A stretch of 64,000 nucleotides of DNA, taken from assembly GCA_036342255.1 (NCBI GenBank), contig JAZAUS010000005.1, positions 1 to 64,000 of the forward strand, written 5' to 3'. The notes below the pieces were generated by a model. The model was not told where the DNA came from. It did not search any database and was given only the letters and a program-made list of their open reading frames with translations. Made by a program: the position numbers and the translations under genes. This DNA is from RUG11198 sp036342255 (GTDB lineage: Bacteria > Bacillota_I > Bacilli_A > RF39 > UBA660). This document shows positions 34,132 through 43,483 of this stretch, in pieces (position 1 is the first letter of the stretch; every line of letters starts with the position of its first letter).

Positions 34132-35815
34132 TTTCATTTTCAATACTTTCAATTGCTTTTTTCGAAATACTTATTGAATGTTCATATTGACCTTTATAAA
34201 ACATACTAGTAGCTTTTTCTAACTCTTGTTCCAATTCAGGATAAGTACTTAAATAACGATTTATATAAACAATCATATCTTCACTCTTCATAGCAGCCTT
34301 AATCATATCATTAGTCTTATTATATATTTTAAATACCAAATCTCTAGCTGTATCAACCCTAATATTAAGAATCTTTATCACTATAGGTTTTTTATCTAAT
34401 TCTTTAGATATTTCCCTAATAGCATCTTGAGCTTCTTTTAATTCAACATAATAACTACTAGGAATAACAGGCAATTTATAATCTCTTAATTTACCCTTAG
34501 ATTCTTTCAATAATTCTTGTATCGTAGCCAATTGCTCTTTAGCCCTATATTCATCATCCTTCATACTAGTAATAGATCGAAGTTGAAAATCTAAATCATC
34601 TTGCAGACGTGACAATTTAATTGATAAGCCTTCTAATTCTTCATTTAATTTAGAATATGCAAAAACCTTACTCTTACCATGATCAAGCAAAGATTTAAAA
34701 TCACTATTAATCAATTCCAAATTTTTATTTAAACTACTAAACCTATTAATTTCCTCTTCAGTCAAATCATAAGTAACTTTTATATCATCAATCTGAACAT
34801 AAATATCATAAACAACCTTATTTACTTTTTCAATTCTATGTCTAAATTTCTTACATCCTTCTCTATATAAATCTTTACACTCTTTCTCCTTATCAAAATC
34901 ACTAAATAATTCATTAAAATAATCATTCATAGTCTTAAGTTCTAGTTCAGCATCATCAATATCAACATCTAAAGTCTTTACTTTAGACATAATATCTTTA
35001 CTTTTCTTACTTATTTCATCTAAATTATATTCAACATTTAAATAATCAAGAGGATATCCATCTCTTATCATTCTAGAATAAGCTACTTTAGAATCATCTA
35101 TCTTAGTTGGAATTAATACATTAGCCATCAAAATAATATTAGGAATATTCTCTAATATATTTTTTAATTCATTTAATTCTTTATCAATTACAATAACTAT
35201 CTTCTCTACTTCAACATAATCATTTTGATCCATAGCATTTTCAAATAATTGAAATTTATTATCTATAGAATCAAACCTCTCCAAAACAGCATCCTCAACC
35301 CCATCATAATCCTTAATACTCCTATCAAACTTAGATCTAAGTTCCCTATATTGAATTTTTAGCTTTGTAACAAGAGATCTATTTCTTTCCTCACTCCCTG
35401 TAATCAACTTTATCTCACTAATCAACTTCTCATTTCTCTTTTTCAATCTATTAATTTCAAGCTCTATATTAGTCATTTTACGAATAGCACTCTCATAATC
35501 ACGCCTATCAATCATAAAATCAACATCACTCAAATCATCAGTTATTTTAGGTAACATCTTATCCTTAACATAACTAAAAGATTTATCCCAATTATCCAAT
35601 TTATGTTGTAAATTATCCGTTTTAACTAATTCTTTAACCTTAGTCATTTCAGACAAAATTTTAACATTAACTAACTGATTTTTTTCAACTTCTAGAGCAT
35701 TAACCTTATTTCTATACCTCTTTTTAGCCTTTTTCTTTGTAAAAACAATTGTAATTATAACAGCAACAACTGCTACAAGAAAAGTAGTAAAAATCATAAA
35801 TAATAAATTATTCAT
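34118..35815 (-). CDS. ezrA: Septation ring formation regulator EzrA-like protein
   Basis: Bitopic membrane protein that tunes FtsZ ring assembly in Bacilli. One N-terminal helix (about residues 4-26) is followed by KKKAKKRYRNK and ~530 residues of coiled coil in spectrin-like repeats. The juxtamembrane KVKELV..DNLQHKLDNWDKSF... and the FSKL-less helical periodicity match EzrA; length 565 agrees with the B. subtilis protein (562). Ribosome-binding site GAGGGATGGTGAAAT. It precedes two membrane-anchored low-complexity proteins. Confidence 0.88.
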   Translation of the reverse strand: MNNLLFMIFTTFLVAVVAVIITIVFTKKKAKKRYRNKVNALEVEKNQLVNVKILSEMTKVKELVKTDNLQHKLDNWDKSFSYVKDKMLPKITDDLSDVDFMIDRRDYESAIRKMTNIELEINRLKKRNEKLISEIKLITGSEERNRSLVTKLKIQYRELRSKFDRSIKDYDGVEDAVLERFDSIDNKFQLFENAMDQNDYVEVEKIVIVIDKELNELKNILENIPNIILMANVLIPTKIDDSKVAYSRMIRDGYPLDYLNVEYNLDEISKKSKDIMSKVKTLDVDIDDAELELKTMNDYFNELFSDFDKEKECKDLYREGCKKFRHRIEKVNKVVYDIYVQIDDIKVTYDLTEEEINRFSSLNKNLELINSDFKSLLDHGKSKVFAYSKLNEELEGLSIKLSRLQDDLDFQLRSITSMKDDEYRAKEQLATIQELLKESKGKLRDYKLPVIPSSYYVELKEAQDAIREISKELDKKPIVIKILNIRVDTARDLVFKIYNKTNDMIKAAMKSEDMIVYINRYLSTYPELEQELEKATSMFYKGQYEHSISISKKAIESIENEKKSK

Positions 35816-35922
35816 ATTTCACCATCCCTCATACAATGAGTCATATACATTCATTTTATCATACTTTTCTAACTTTTAATATATATATTTTTAAAATTTA
35901 CATAAAAATTAACTATTATACA

Positions 35923-35956
35923 AAAGAAATTAGTTTAATACAAAACTAATTTCTTT
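35923..35956 (-). terminator. typA terminator
   Basis: Perfect 14-base stem AAAGAAATTAGTTT / AAACTAATTTCTTT at the typA stop. Confidence 0.88.
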
Positions 35957-35960
35957 ATCA

Positions 35961-37775
35961 TTAATTATTCTTCTTACTATCTTCTTTTTTTCTAAGCTCA
36001 GTATTTAAAGTCTTTTTTCTTAATCTTATATTATTAGGCGTAACTTCAACTAATTCATCAGAATTAATAAATTCCAAAGCATATTCTAAAGTAATAGGTC
36101 TAGGTCTCTTTAAAACAACAGTATGATCAGAACCAGCTGCCCTAGTATTAGTAAGTTGTTTACCCTTTACAACATTAACCGCTAAATCAGTTTCTCTATT
36201 ACATTCACCAACAATCATACCTTCATAAACTTCTACACCTGGTTCAATAAACATTGAACCCCTATCCTCTAAATTACCAATAGCATATGCTGTAGACTTT
36301 CCATTCTCCATTGAAACTAATACACCTAGTTTTCTTTCACCAACATTTAAGTTTTCTAATTTTTCATAACGCTTAAAAGTATGATTAATAATACCATATC
36401 CCTTAGTCATAGTCATAAAATCAGTCATAAAACCAATTAATCCACGAGATGGAACTGTATAATTTAATCTTGTCAAATTATTAACTGTCATCATATTATC
36501 CATAACAGCCCCTCTTAAACCTAAAGCTTCTATAACATTTCCCATATTTTCTTCAGGAACTTCAATTTGAACATCTTCATAAGGTTCACATTTTACTCCA
36601 TCTATTTCTTTAACAATTACTTCTGGTCTAGAAACCTGTAATTCATAACCTTCTCTACGCATATTTTCAATTAAAATAGATAAATGCAATTCTCCACGAC
36701 CAGAAACTATCCAAGATTCATTACCAAATTCCTCAACTTTTAAACTAACATCTCGTTGTGTCTCCCTAAACAGTCTTTCACCAATCTTACTAGCTGTTAT
36801 AAATTTACCATCACGACCAGCAAAAGGACTATTATTAGTCATAAAAGTCATTTTTAACGTAGGTTCATCTATTCTAAGAATTGGTAATGCTTTTTCATGA
36901 CCAACATCACAAACAGTTTCACCAACAGAAATATCAGGAAGCCCTGCAATTGCAACTATATCACCAGCATTAGCTTCTTTAATTTCAATTCTTTTAAGTC
37001 CAAAAAATCCAAATAATTTTTGAATTCTAAATTGCTTTATACTACCATCTAATCTAACACAACTAGCCATCATATTTTCTCTTATTTTACCATTTTTAAC
37101 AAGTCCTATACCAATCCTACCAACATAATCATTATAATCCAGTAATGCAGGTTGAAATTGTAAATCAGCTTCCTCATCAACATTAGGTTCTGGAATTTCA
37201 TCAATTATTAAATCTAAAAGTGGTGTATAATCCTCACTTTGTGTACTTAAATCAGGATCTAAGCTACAAGTACCATTCAAAGCAGAAACATAAGCAGTTT
37301 TAAATTCTAATTGTGAATCATCAGCACCAAGTTCAATAAACAAATCTAATACTTCATCTAATACTTTCTCTATTCTAGCAGTTGGTTTATCAACCTTATT
37401 TATAACAACAATAGGTTTAACACCAGTCTCCATCGCTTTTTTCAAAACAAATCTAGTTTGTGGCATCGTTCCTTCATATGCATCAACTACCAACAAAACA
37501 CCATCAACCATATTCATAATTCTCTCAACTTCTCCACCAAAATCAGCATGTCCTGGAGTATCCAAAATATTTATACGATAATCTTTATAATCAATAGCCG
37601 TAGTCTTAGCTAATATAGTTATACCTCTTTCTCTCTCTAAATCATTAGAATCCATTACCCTTTCATCAATAACTTCATTATCTCTAAATGTCCCACTCTT
37701 CATAAGCAATTGATCTACTAATGTAGTCTTACCATGATCAACATGAGCAATAATAGCAATATTTCTCTTCTTCAT
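35961..37775 (-). CDS. typA: Translational GTPase TypA/BipA
   Basis: Ribosome-associated GTPase of the EF-G family, involved in large-subunit assembly and stress growth. G1 AHVDHGKTT (residues 10-18), switch region RGITILAKT, G3 DTPGHADF, G4 NKVDKP; then domains III and V and the TypA-specific C-terminus (HTVVLKRPRPITLEYALEFI). At 604 residues it is full length. An extended -10 ATGTTATAAT lies 33 bases before the start and the ribosome-binding site is AGAGGTG. Single-gene unit. Confidence 0.97.
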   Translation of the reverse strand: MKKRNIAIIAHVDHGKTTLVDQLLMKSGTFRDNEVIDERVMDSNDLERERGITILAKTTAIDYKDYRINILDTPGHADFGGEVERIMNMVDGVLLVVDAYEGTMPQTRFVLKKAMETGVKPIVVINKVDKPTARIEKVLDEVLDLFIELGADDSQLEFKTAYVSALNGTCSLDPDLSTQSEDYTPLLDLIIDEIPEPNVDEEADLQFQPALLDYNDYVGRIGIGLVKNGKIRENMMASCVRLDGSIKQFRIQKLFGFFGLKRIEIKEANAGDIVAIAGLPDISVGETVCDVGHEKALPILRIDEPTLKMTFMTNNSPFAGRDGKFITASKIGERLFRETQRDVSLKVEEFGNESWIVSGRGELHLSILIENMRREGYELQVSRPEVIVKEIDGVKCEPYEDVQIEVPEENMGNVIEALGLRGAVMDNMMTVNNLTRLNYTVPSRGLIGFMTDFMTMTKGYGIINHTFKRYEKLENLNVGERKLGVLVSMENGKSTAYAIGNLEDRGSMFIEPGVEVYEGMIVGECNRETDLAVNVVKGKQLTNTRAAGSDHTVVLKRPRPITLEYALEFINSDELVEVTPNNIRLRKKTLNTELRKKEDSKKNN

Positions 37776-37807
37776 AAATACACCTCTTCTATCTTCCTGA
37801 CTTGCCT

Positions 37808-37817
37808 ATTATAACAT
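37808..37817 (-). promoter_or_regulatory. Extended -10 promoter for typA
   Basis: Minus-strand ATGTTATAAT; no good -35 at 16-18 bases. Confidence 0.5.
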
Positions 37818-37883
37818 ATTTTTAAAAAAATAAAAGTTATTTTATAAAAAAATAAACTATTAGTACATTTTTATAACAAATCA

Positions 37884-37907
37884 AAAGAAACAAATACATG
37901 TTTCTTT
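37884..37907 (-). terminator. Terminator after the YlbL-like gene
   Basis: Stem AAAGAAACA / TGTTTCTTT with AATACA loop, about 15 bases past the stop codon. Confidence 0.8.
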
Positions 37908-37921
37908 ACTAATTTCAATTA

Positions 37922-38902
37922 TTAATTATTATCTTTTAAATACTTAACAGCATCTTCAAAAGTATCAACCTTAACTATTTTCATTTTATAATGCTTTTTC
38001 TTTTTTATTTTTATAGCCTCCTTATAATTATCTGATGGAACAAAAACTAAATCTATATTATCCTTATCAGCCCCCATTATTTTATACTTAACTCCATCTA
38101 TTTCACCAACAGTACCATCACTTTCAATAGTACCAGTACCAGCTATTCTTCGCCCTTTAATAATATCTTCATCTGCTATTTTACTATATATACTAAGAGC
38201 TAACATCAAGCCACCAGAAGCACCAGCTTCACTACTCTTAAATTTTAACTTTATCTTAGGATCAATTTCATAATCAATATCAGTAGATACAACAACACCA
38301 ATCATCTTATTACCATCAATATCACTAACAACCGTATTAATTACTTTCTCCTCACCTTTTCTAATAACTTTAATTCCTATCTTATCACCTTTATTTTTAC
38401 TACTAATTATCTTTCTAATCCCAATAACATTTTCAACTTTTTTACCATCAACTTCAATAATCTCATCACCAATTTTTATATTATTATCAGTAGTAGTAGC
38501 AATAACGATATTCTTTTTATTAGTAATATTAACTTCTTTATTACTTTCTTTATATGCAACAATAACAGCACTATCAATAGATTCTTCTAACATTATTTTA
38601 TTACGATTATATATTTCCTCCATTGTTTCATTATTAACTTGCTGTTCACTAACTTTTTCTATATCCCAATCACTCATAACTAATGATAATAAATATGTAG
38701 GAACAGTAGCTTCATATTCTGATACATATAATAAATTCAAACTACCATTTATATCTTTACAACTCTTACACTCAATCCTATCATTAATCTCAATCGTACC
38801 ACCAGGCATATTAATATAATATGGTAATCTAATATTAAATAAAGCAACTATTATTATTAAAATAATAATAAACCATAAATTCTCTTTAAAATATTCTTTC
38901 AT
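37922..38902 (-). CDS. PDZ-Lon S16 membrane protease (YlbL type)
   Basis: Membrane-anchored serine protease. One N-terminal helix (about residues 8-24), a PDZ domain (about 130-195, NNIKIGDEIIEVDGKKV) and a Lon-type proteolytic domain with the Ser-Lys dyad: Ser229 in SEAGASGGLML and Lys274 in GVKYKIMGA. Same layout as B. subtilis YlbL and streptococcal SepM, which cleave secreted or membrane peptides. The active site faces outside. Starts 29 bases after ligA ends, ribosome-binding site AAGAGTGAC; the pair may be co-transcribed. Confidence 0.92.
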   Translation of the reverse strand: MKEYFKENLWFIIILIIIVALFNIRLPYYINMPGGTIEINDRIECKSCKDINGSLNLLYVSEYEATVPTYLLSLVMSDWDIEKVSEQQVNNETMEEIYNRNKIMLEESIDSAVIVAYKESNKEVNITNKKNIVIATTTDNNIKIGDEIIEVDGKKVENVIGIRKIISSKNKGDKIGIKVIRKGEEKVINTVVSDIDGNKMIGVVVSTDIDYEIDPKIKLKFKSSEAGASGGLMLALSIYSKIADEDIIKGRRIAGTGTIESDGTVGEIDGVKYKIMGADKDNIDLVFVPSDNYKEAIKIKKKKHYKMKIVKVDTFEDAVKYLKDNN

Positions 38903-38931
38903 ATGTCACTCTTTCTATTATTTTTATAATA

Positions 38932-40926
38932 TTATTTACTATTAATTAATTCTAAAAATTCATCTTCACTCCAAATAGTAATACCTAATTCCAAAGCTTT
39001 AGTATACTTACTACCTGGTTTATCTCCAACAATTACAACATCCGTTTTCTTAGTAACACTCGTAGTAGTTTTACCTCCAGCATCCTCTATTAATTTACTA
39101 GCATCATTTCTATTAATATTTAATAGGGTTCCTGTTAAAACAAATGTCTTATTATTGAAATTATCATTTGCATTAACATTACTTGTATCTATATAATTCA
39201 TATTAAGATTAAATTCTTTTAATTTATTAATTATATTTATATTATCCTCATTATGAAAATAAGTTACTATCTCTTTAGCTATAACATCTCCTATATCATT
39301 TAATTTTATTAATTCTTCTTCATTAGTATTAATTATATTTTCGATAGTTTTATAATGCTTGGCTAATAATTTAGCTGTTTTATTACCTACTTGTTTAATA
39401 CCTAAACCAAATAGTAGTCTTTCTAAACTATTCTTTTTACTATTTTCAATACTAATAAATAGATTGTTAACAGATTTTTCTCCATAGCCTTCTAATTCAG
39501 TTAATTCTTTTTTATACTTATCTAGTTTATAAATATCACTTATATCTTTTATATAACCATAATTATATAAGTCCTCTACTATTCTATCTCCAAGTCCTTC
39601 TATATTCATAGCATCTTTACTAGCAAAATGAATTAAGGTTTCGACGTGTCTTGCTGGGCAATTATTATTAGGACAGAAATAGTCTGCTTCTTCCTCTTTC
39701 CTTACTATTTTAGTTCCACATATAGGACAATTAGTAATCATCTTGAAAGGAATTTCTTTTCCTGTTCTTCTTTCTAGAAGTGGATTGCCTACAGCAGGTA
39801 TAACATCACCTGCTTTGTATATTTCTACTATATCTCCTATTCTTATATCTTTAGATATAACATTATCTTCATTATGAAGAGTTGCTCTTCTTATAGTAGA
39901 TCCTGCAACTATTACTGGTTCTAAAACAGCATTAGGAGTAATTTGACCAGTTCTACCTACTGTAAATATTATATCAATCAGTTTAGTATAGACAGTTTTA
40001 GCAGGAAACTTATAGGCTATACACCATTTAGGATACTTACTAGTACTACCTAATTCTCCTTGCATCCTTATATCATTCACTTTTATTACTACACCATCTA
40101 TATCATATGGTAGCTCTTCTCTTATATTATTCTTCTCTTCTATATAGTCTAATATTTCTTTAATATTATTTACTTTAGCATTATTAGAATTAGTTCTAAA
40201 GCCTAATTTTTTCATATAGTTTAATGCTTCTTCATGAGTATGTAAATTATAATCTAGAGGATTTGGCAAATGATAGATAAAACATTCTAGTCCTCTTTTA
40301 GCTACTTCTTTGCTATCTAATAGTTTAATGGAACCTGATGCTGCATTGCGACAATTTTGTAGAGGTGGTAAGTTATCCTGCTCTCTTTGTTTATTTAATT
40401 TAATAAGAGTTTTCTTACTCATATAAATTTCGCCTCTTACTTCGATATCTACTTCTTCAGTAAGTCTTAATGGTATTGTTTTGATAGTTTTGACATTATT
40501 AGTAATATCATCACCTATTTCTCCATTACCACGTGTAGCAGCTCTTGTAAGTATACCTTTTTCATAATGAAGTGATACAGATAAACCATCTATTTTAAGT
40601 TCACATATATATTCAGGATTAAATCCCTCTTTATTATGTTTCTTTGTAAAATTAATAATTTCTTCTTCATTAAAGACATCTTCAATTGATAGCATTGGAA
40701 TATCATGCCTTACTTTATCAAAACCTGTAGATACATCTCCACCTACTCTCATAGTAGGTGAATCATCTTGTTTCAAATCAGGATATTCCATTTCTAATTC
40801 TTCTAATTCTCTTAAATATTTATCAAATTCCTGATCCGTAATAGTAGGATTATCTAATACATAATAATCATAATTAGCTTTATTTAATATATCTGTTAGT
40901 TCTTTAATTCTATCTTTAGCATTCAT
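38932..40926 (-). CDS. ligA: NAD+-dependent DNA ligase
   Basis: Seals nicks in replication and repair. Adenylation domain with YICELKIDGLSVSL (active-site Lys), OB fold, the Cys4 zinc finger CPICGTKIV..YFCPNNNCPA, helix-hairpin-helix repeats and a C-terminal BRCT domain (FVLTGTLLN..GGKTTTSVTKKTD). About 664 residues, full length. The start is MNAKDRI, just after AAAGAGTGATTTG; the longer frame begins inside that site. The usual partner pcrA is not adjacent. Confidence 0.97.
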   Translation of the reverse strand: MNAKDRIKELTDILNKANYDYYVLDNPTITDQEFDKYLRELEELEMEYPDLKQDDSPTMRVGGDVSTGFDKVRHDIPMLSIEDVFNEEEIINFTKKHNKEGFNPEYICELKIDGLSVSLHYEKGILTRAATRGNGEIGDDITNNVKTIKTIPLRLTEEVDIEVRGEIYMSKKTLIKLNKQREQDNLPPLQNCRNAASGSIKLLDSKEVAKRGLECFIYHLPNPLDYNLHTHEEALNYMKKLGFRTNSNNAKVNNIKEILDYIEEKNNIREELPYDIDGVVIKVNDIRMQGELGSTSKYPKWCIAYKFPAKTVYTKLIDIIFTVGRTGQITPNAVLEPVIVAGSTIRRATLHNEDNVISKDIRIGDIVEIYKAGDVIPAVGNPLLERRTGKEIPFKMITNCPICGTKIVRKEEEADYFCPNNNCPARHVETLIHFASKDAMNIEGLGDRIVEDLYNYGYIKDISDIYKLDKYKKELTELEGYGEKSVNNLFISIENSKKNSLERLLFGLGIKQVGNKTAKLLAKHYKTIENIINTNEEELIKLNDIGDVIAKEIVTYFHNEDNINIINKLKEFNLNMNYIDTSNVNANDNFNNKTFVLTGTLLNINRNDASKLIEDAGGKTTTSVTKKTDVVIVGDKPGSKYTKALELGITIWSEDEFLELINSK

Positions 40927-40992
40927 CAAATCACTCTTTCTTAATATCATTATAACATTATTTTTTATAGTTTTAAACCTTATTAACTAATA

Positions 40993-41035
40993 AAAGAAGA
41001 TAGATTAATCTTTTACAGATTTTTCTATCTTCTTT
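40993..41035 (-). terminator. Terminator at the end of the 41005 gene
   Basis: Twelve-base stem AAAGAAGATAGA / TCTATCTTCTTT with a 19-base loop, overlapping the last codons and the stop of the 41005 gene. Confidence 0.6.
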
Positions 41036-41466
41036 ATATTTCTATTATTTTTTTTCTTTTTATTTATTGATAAATAAATATCTATATTTAATAATATATA
41101 TGCTATTAATAATATATTTAAATAATAATAATATTCTATTCCTGGAACTATTAATCTTTTATCAAAGATAAAACAACAAGTTACAATTATAATTATAAAT
41201 AAAATATAACTAATTATTAATACATAATCTTTATTAGTAATATTTATATTTTTATTCTTTATAATTAATATTGTTGTTATTATACATACTATTAATGATA
41301 ACATAATTAATAAAACAGTAAAAGGATAACAATCAATACTCAACAAACCAATACTATTATTACCATTATTATACATATCAATATAATATACACTATAAAT
41401 TATATATAACGGAATAATAATAAGTGATACTAAATAATATAATATTAAAAATACTTTATTTTTCAT
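41005..41466 (-). CDS. Four-helix membrane protein, unknown
   Basis: Not recognised. About 153 residues, nearly all hydrophobic: helices at about 5-25, 45-65, 80-100 and 110-130, then a basic tail (KKKKNNRNIKKIEKSVKD). Start ATG after AGGTGCAAA, overlapping the end of the upstream gene by 11 bases. The pair 41456/41005 follows the radical SAM operon and could be its last part or a separate unit. Confidence 0.6.
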   Translation of the reverse strand: MKNKVFLILYYLVSLIIIPLYIIYSVYYIDMYNNGNNSIGLLSIDCYPFTVLLIMLSLIVCIITTILIIKNKNINITNKDYVLIISYILFIIIIVTCCFIFDKRLIVPGIEYYYYLNILLIAYILLNIDIYLSINKKKKNNRNIKKIEKSVKD

Positions 41467-42004
41467 TTTGCACCTCAATTATTTTATTTAAAAGTTCTAA
41501 CTCTAAAACTTTATTAGAATCTAATCTAGCATGCATTATTGATGCTTCCATAATCCATCTATTTTCTTTATCTTTTATATTTATTTCATATTCAAATATT
41601 CCTTTTTGTATATATTCTTCATATGTTAATGCTGAGTTCATCATATACGCAGTTATAGTTTCTCTATCTTTATCTTTAATATTACATTTTTTCATTATAT
41701 CTCCATAATCCAATATCGATAATCCATTATTATATAATTCTTTTAAACTTATTGTATTATTATTACTAAGCTTTTCTGATTTATTAATTATATTAATTAC
41801 ACTATTTCTACAATCTATATTTTCAATGGTATTTACTTTAACTCTTACTTTATCAAATTCTTTTGTAAAATCTTTAGTGTCTAAATCTACATAACTAGTA
41901 ATATTATTTAATGTAGATATAGTTAATATAGATATTACTACCATATAAAATATAGATATAGATGTTATTATTAGTTTTATTCTTTCTTTATTATCATCTT
42001 TCAT
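41456..42004 (-). CDS. Single-pass membrane protein, unknown
   Basis: Not recognised. One N-terminal membrane helix (about residues 10-31) and ~150 predicted extracellular residues with two cysteines (ENIDCRNS, KKCNIKD) that could form a disulfide. Ribosome-binding site GAGGTG; an extended -10 candidate TGATACAAT at 42023-42031 suggests its own promoter. Overlaps the next membrane protein. Confidence 0.6.
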   Translation of the reverse strand: MKDDNKERIKLIITSISIFYMVVISILTISTLNNITSYVDLDTKDFTKEFDKVRVKVNTIENIDCRNSVINIINKSEKLSNNNTISLKELYNNGLSILDYGDIMKKCNIKDKDRETITAYMMNSALTYEEYIQKGIFEYEINIKDKENRWIMEASIMHARLDSNKVLELELLNKIIEVQNEK

Positions 42005-42045
42005 TTATTACACCTCTATTCTATTGTATCATAATGCTTATATAT

Positions 42046-43458
42046 TTAAAAATTATTTTTTTCTTTACTCAGTGATTTTTTTTTAATTTGTGTTTTTATA
42101 TTTGTTTCTTCATTTTCTTTTTCTTTTGAAAAATCAATATATTTCCAGGTTATTTGTTCGTTAGGATTAACGATATAATCAGAAGCTGTTATCATAACTG
42201 GCAAATCATTTACTTCAAATACCCATCCAGACATTTTTTCATTTTCTATACCATTAATTGATGATATAAAGCCATTAATATTATTAACTATTAATCCAGT
42301 ATTCATAAGTAGTTCTTCAACAGTAATTGGACTTTCTAGTGTTATTTCTTTTTGATATAACACTCCATTATTTGGTGATAAAATTGTATATGTTATGCTT
42401 TGAGGTTTGTTTTTTTTATTATCTTTTTTTAATGTTTCCGGTATTTTATTATCTTTCACTTTTCCTTGTTTATTTTTAACTACTTTTTCTTGCTGCTTAC
42501 TTTTAATCTTCGTATCTATTTTAGTTTTATTATTCTTTTTATTGGAACCTTTTTTACTTTTGTCTAAATGCTTTTTAATATTATTATTTTCAACTATCTC
42601 TCTATTGCCATATGGCATAGTTGAAAAAGATTTCTTAGTTGCATTTTTTGATAAATCTGTGTTTGTAGTTACTTCTTTTTCATTATCTAAATTATGTAAT
42701 ACCATAATACTATTTGTTTTTTTTAAGTGTGTAATTATGTGAATCTTTTTTGGTTTGATTATTTTAGTTCCGGTCTTCGGATTTTCTATTTTAAATATCT
42801 TCTTATCTTGTTTAATAACACCAGTTTTTAAATTATGTTTATCATTTATTTCATTGATTAACCTAGTTTTTCTAGTTGCTATACTATTATTGGATTTTAT
42901 TAATATTATGTTTGTATTAATCATTTTCGCTATACTTATATTCTTATATTTTTTTAAAGCTACTTTTTTATTACTTCCTTTAATATTATCATTAATTGTT
43001 ATACTTTTATCTTTTGTTATTAGTGATTTAATATTCTTATTTAAATTGTTTTTAACTATTGATGGTTTAATTATTTTGTTCATAATGTCTTTTGTTATTT
43101 CTGGATCAACTATCTTATCAAATTTTGTCTCTTGAAACAAATAATTATTTAAAATATCTATTTTTTCTAATTCTTTATACTTATCTTCTTGTGAAATTAA
43201 AGTATTAATGTCAATTGCTATTAATAAGAATTTATTAGGAACTTTATTTTTTAAAGATAATAATTTATATTTTGAATCAATCATAATAAAATAAGTATTA
43301 TTATTTTTTTTATTATATAAAATTTTTATTCTATTATTATTAACTTCTATATTTTTTTTAAATAATCGTTTTAAAAATAGTTCTATATTATTTTCTTTAC
43401 ATATTGTTTCTATTGTCCATATATCTTTAAACACAATGCTTAGTTTAACTTTTTTCAT
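42046..43458 (-). CDS. DUF4430-domain protein with Lys-rich linker
   Basis: Three parts: an N-terminal unknown domain (about residues 1-120) with no signal peptide; a very Lys/Asn-rich central region (about 120-350); and a C-terminal DUF4430 domain (about 355-445), seen in SPITVEELLMNTGL, GFISSINGIENEKMSGWVFEVNDLPVMITASDYIVNPNEQITWKY. DUF4430 resembles the C-terminal domain of transcobalamin and is normally found on secreted proteins, so its place in a cytosolic-looking protein is odd. Last gene of the radical SAM operon, 25 bases behind the ligase. The binding partner is unknown. Confidence 0.7.
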   Translation of the reverse strand: MKKVKLSIVFKDIWTIETICKENNIELFLKRLFKKNIEVNNNRIKILYNKKNNNTYFIMIDSKYKLLSLKNKVPNKFLLIAIDINTLISQEDKYKELEKIDILNNYLFQETKFDKIVDPEITKDIMNKIIKPSIVKNNLNKNIKSLITKDKSITINDNIKGSNKKVALKKYKNISIAKMINTNIILIKSNNSIATRKTRLINEINDKHNLKTGVIKQDKKIFKIENPKTGTKIIKPKKIHIITHLKKTNSIMVLHNLDNEKEVTTNTDLSKNATKKSFSTMPYGNREIVENNNIKKHLDKSKKGSNKKNNKTKIDTKIKSKQQEKVVKNKQGKVKDNKIPETLKKDNKKNKPQSITYTILSPNNGVLYQKEITLESPITVEELLMNTGLIVNNINGFISSINGIENEKMSGWVFEVNDLPVMITASDYIVNPNEQITWKYIDFSKEKENEETNIKTQIKKKSLSKEKNNF

Positions 43459-43483
43459 GTAATCAACTCCATAATGCTAATAA

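Noticed and set aside
42407..43135. Two plus-strand open frames opposite the DUF4430 gene
   Set aside because: They mirror its Lys/Asn-rich linker and give artificial Leu/Phe-rich translations without start signals.
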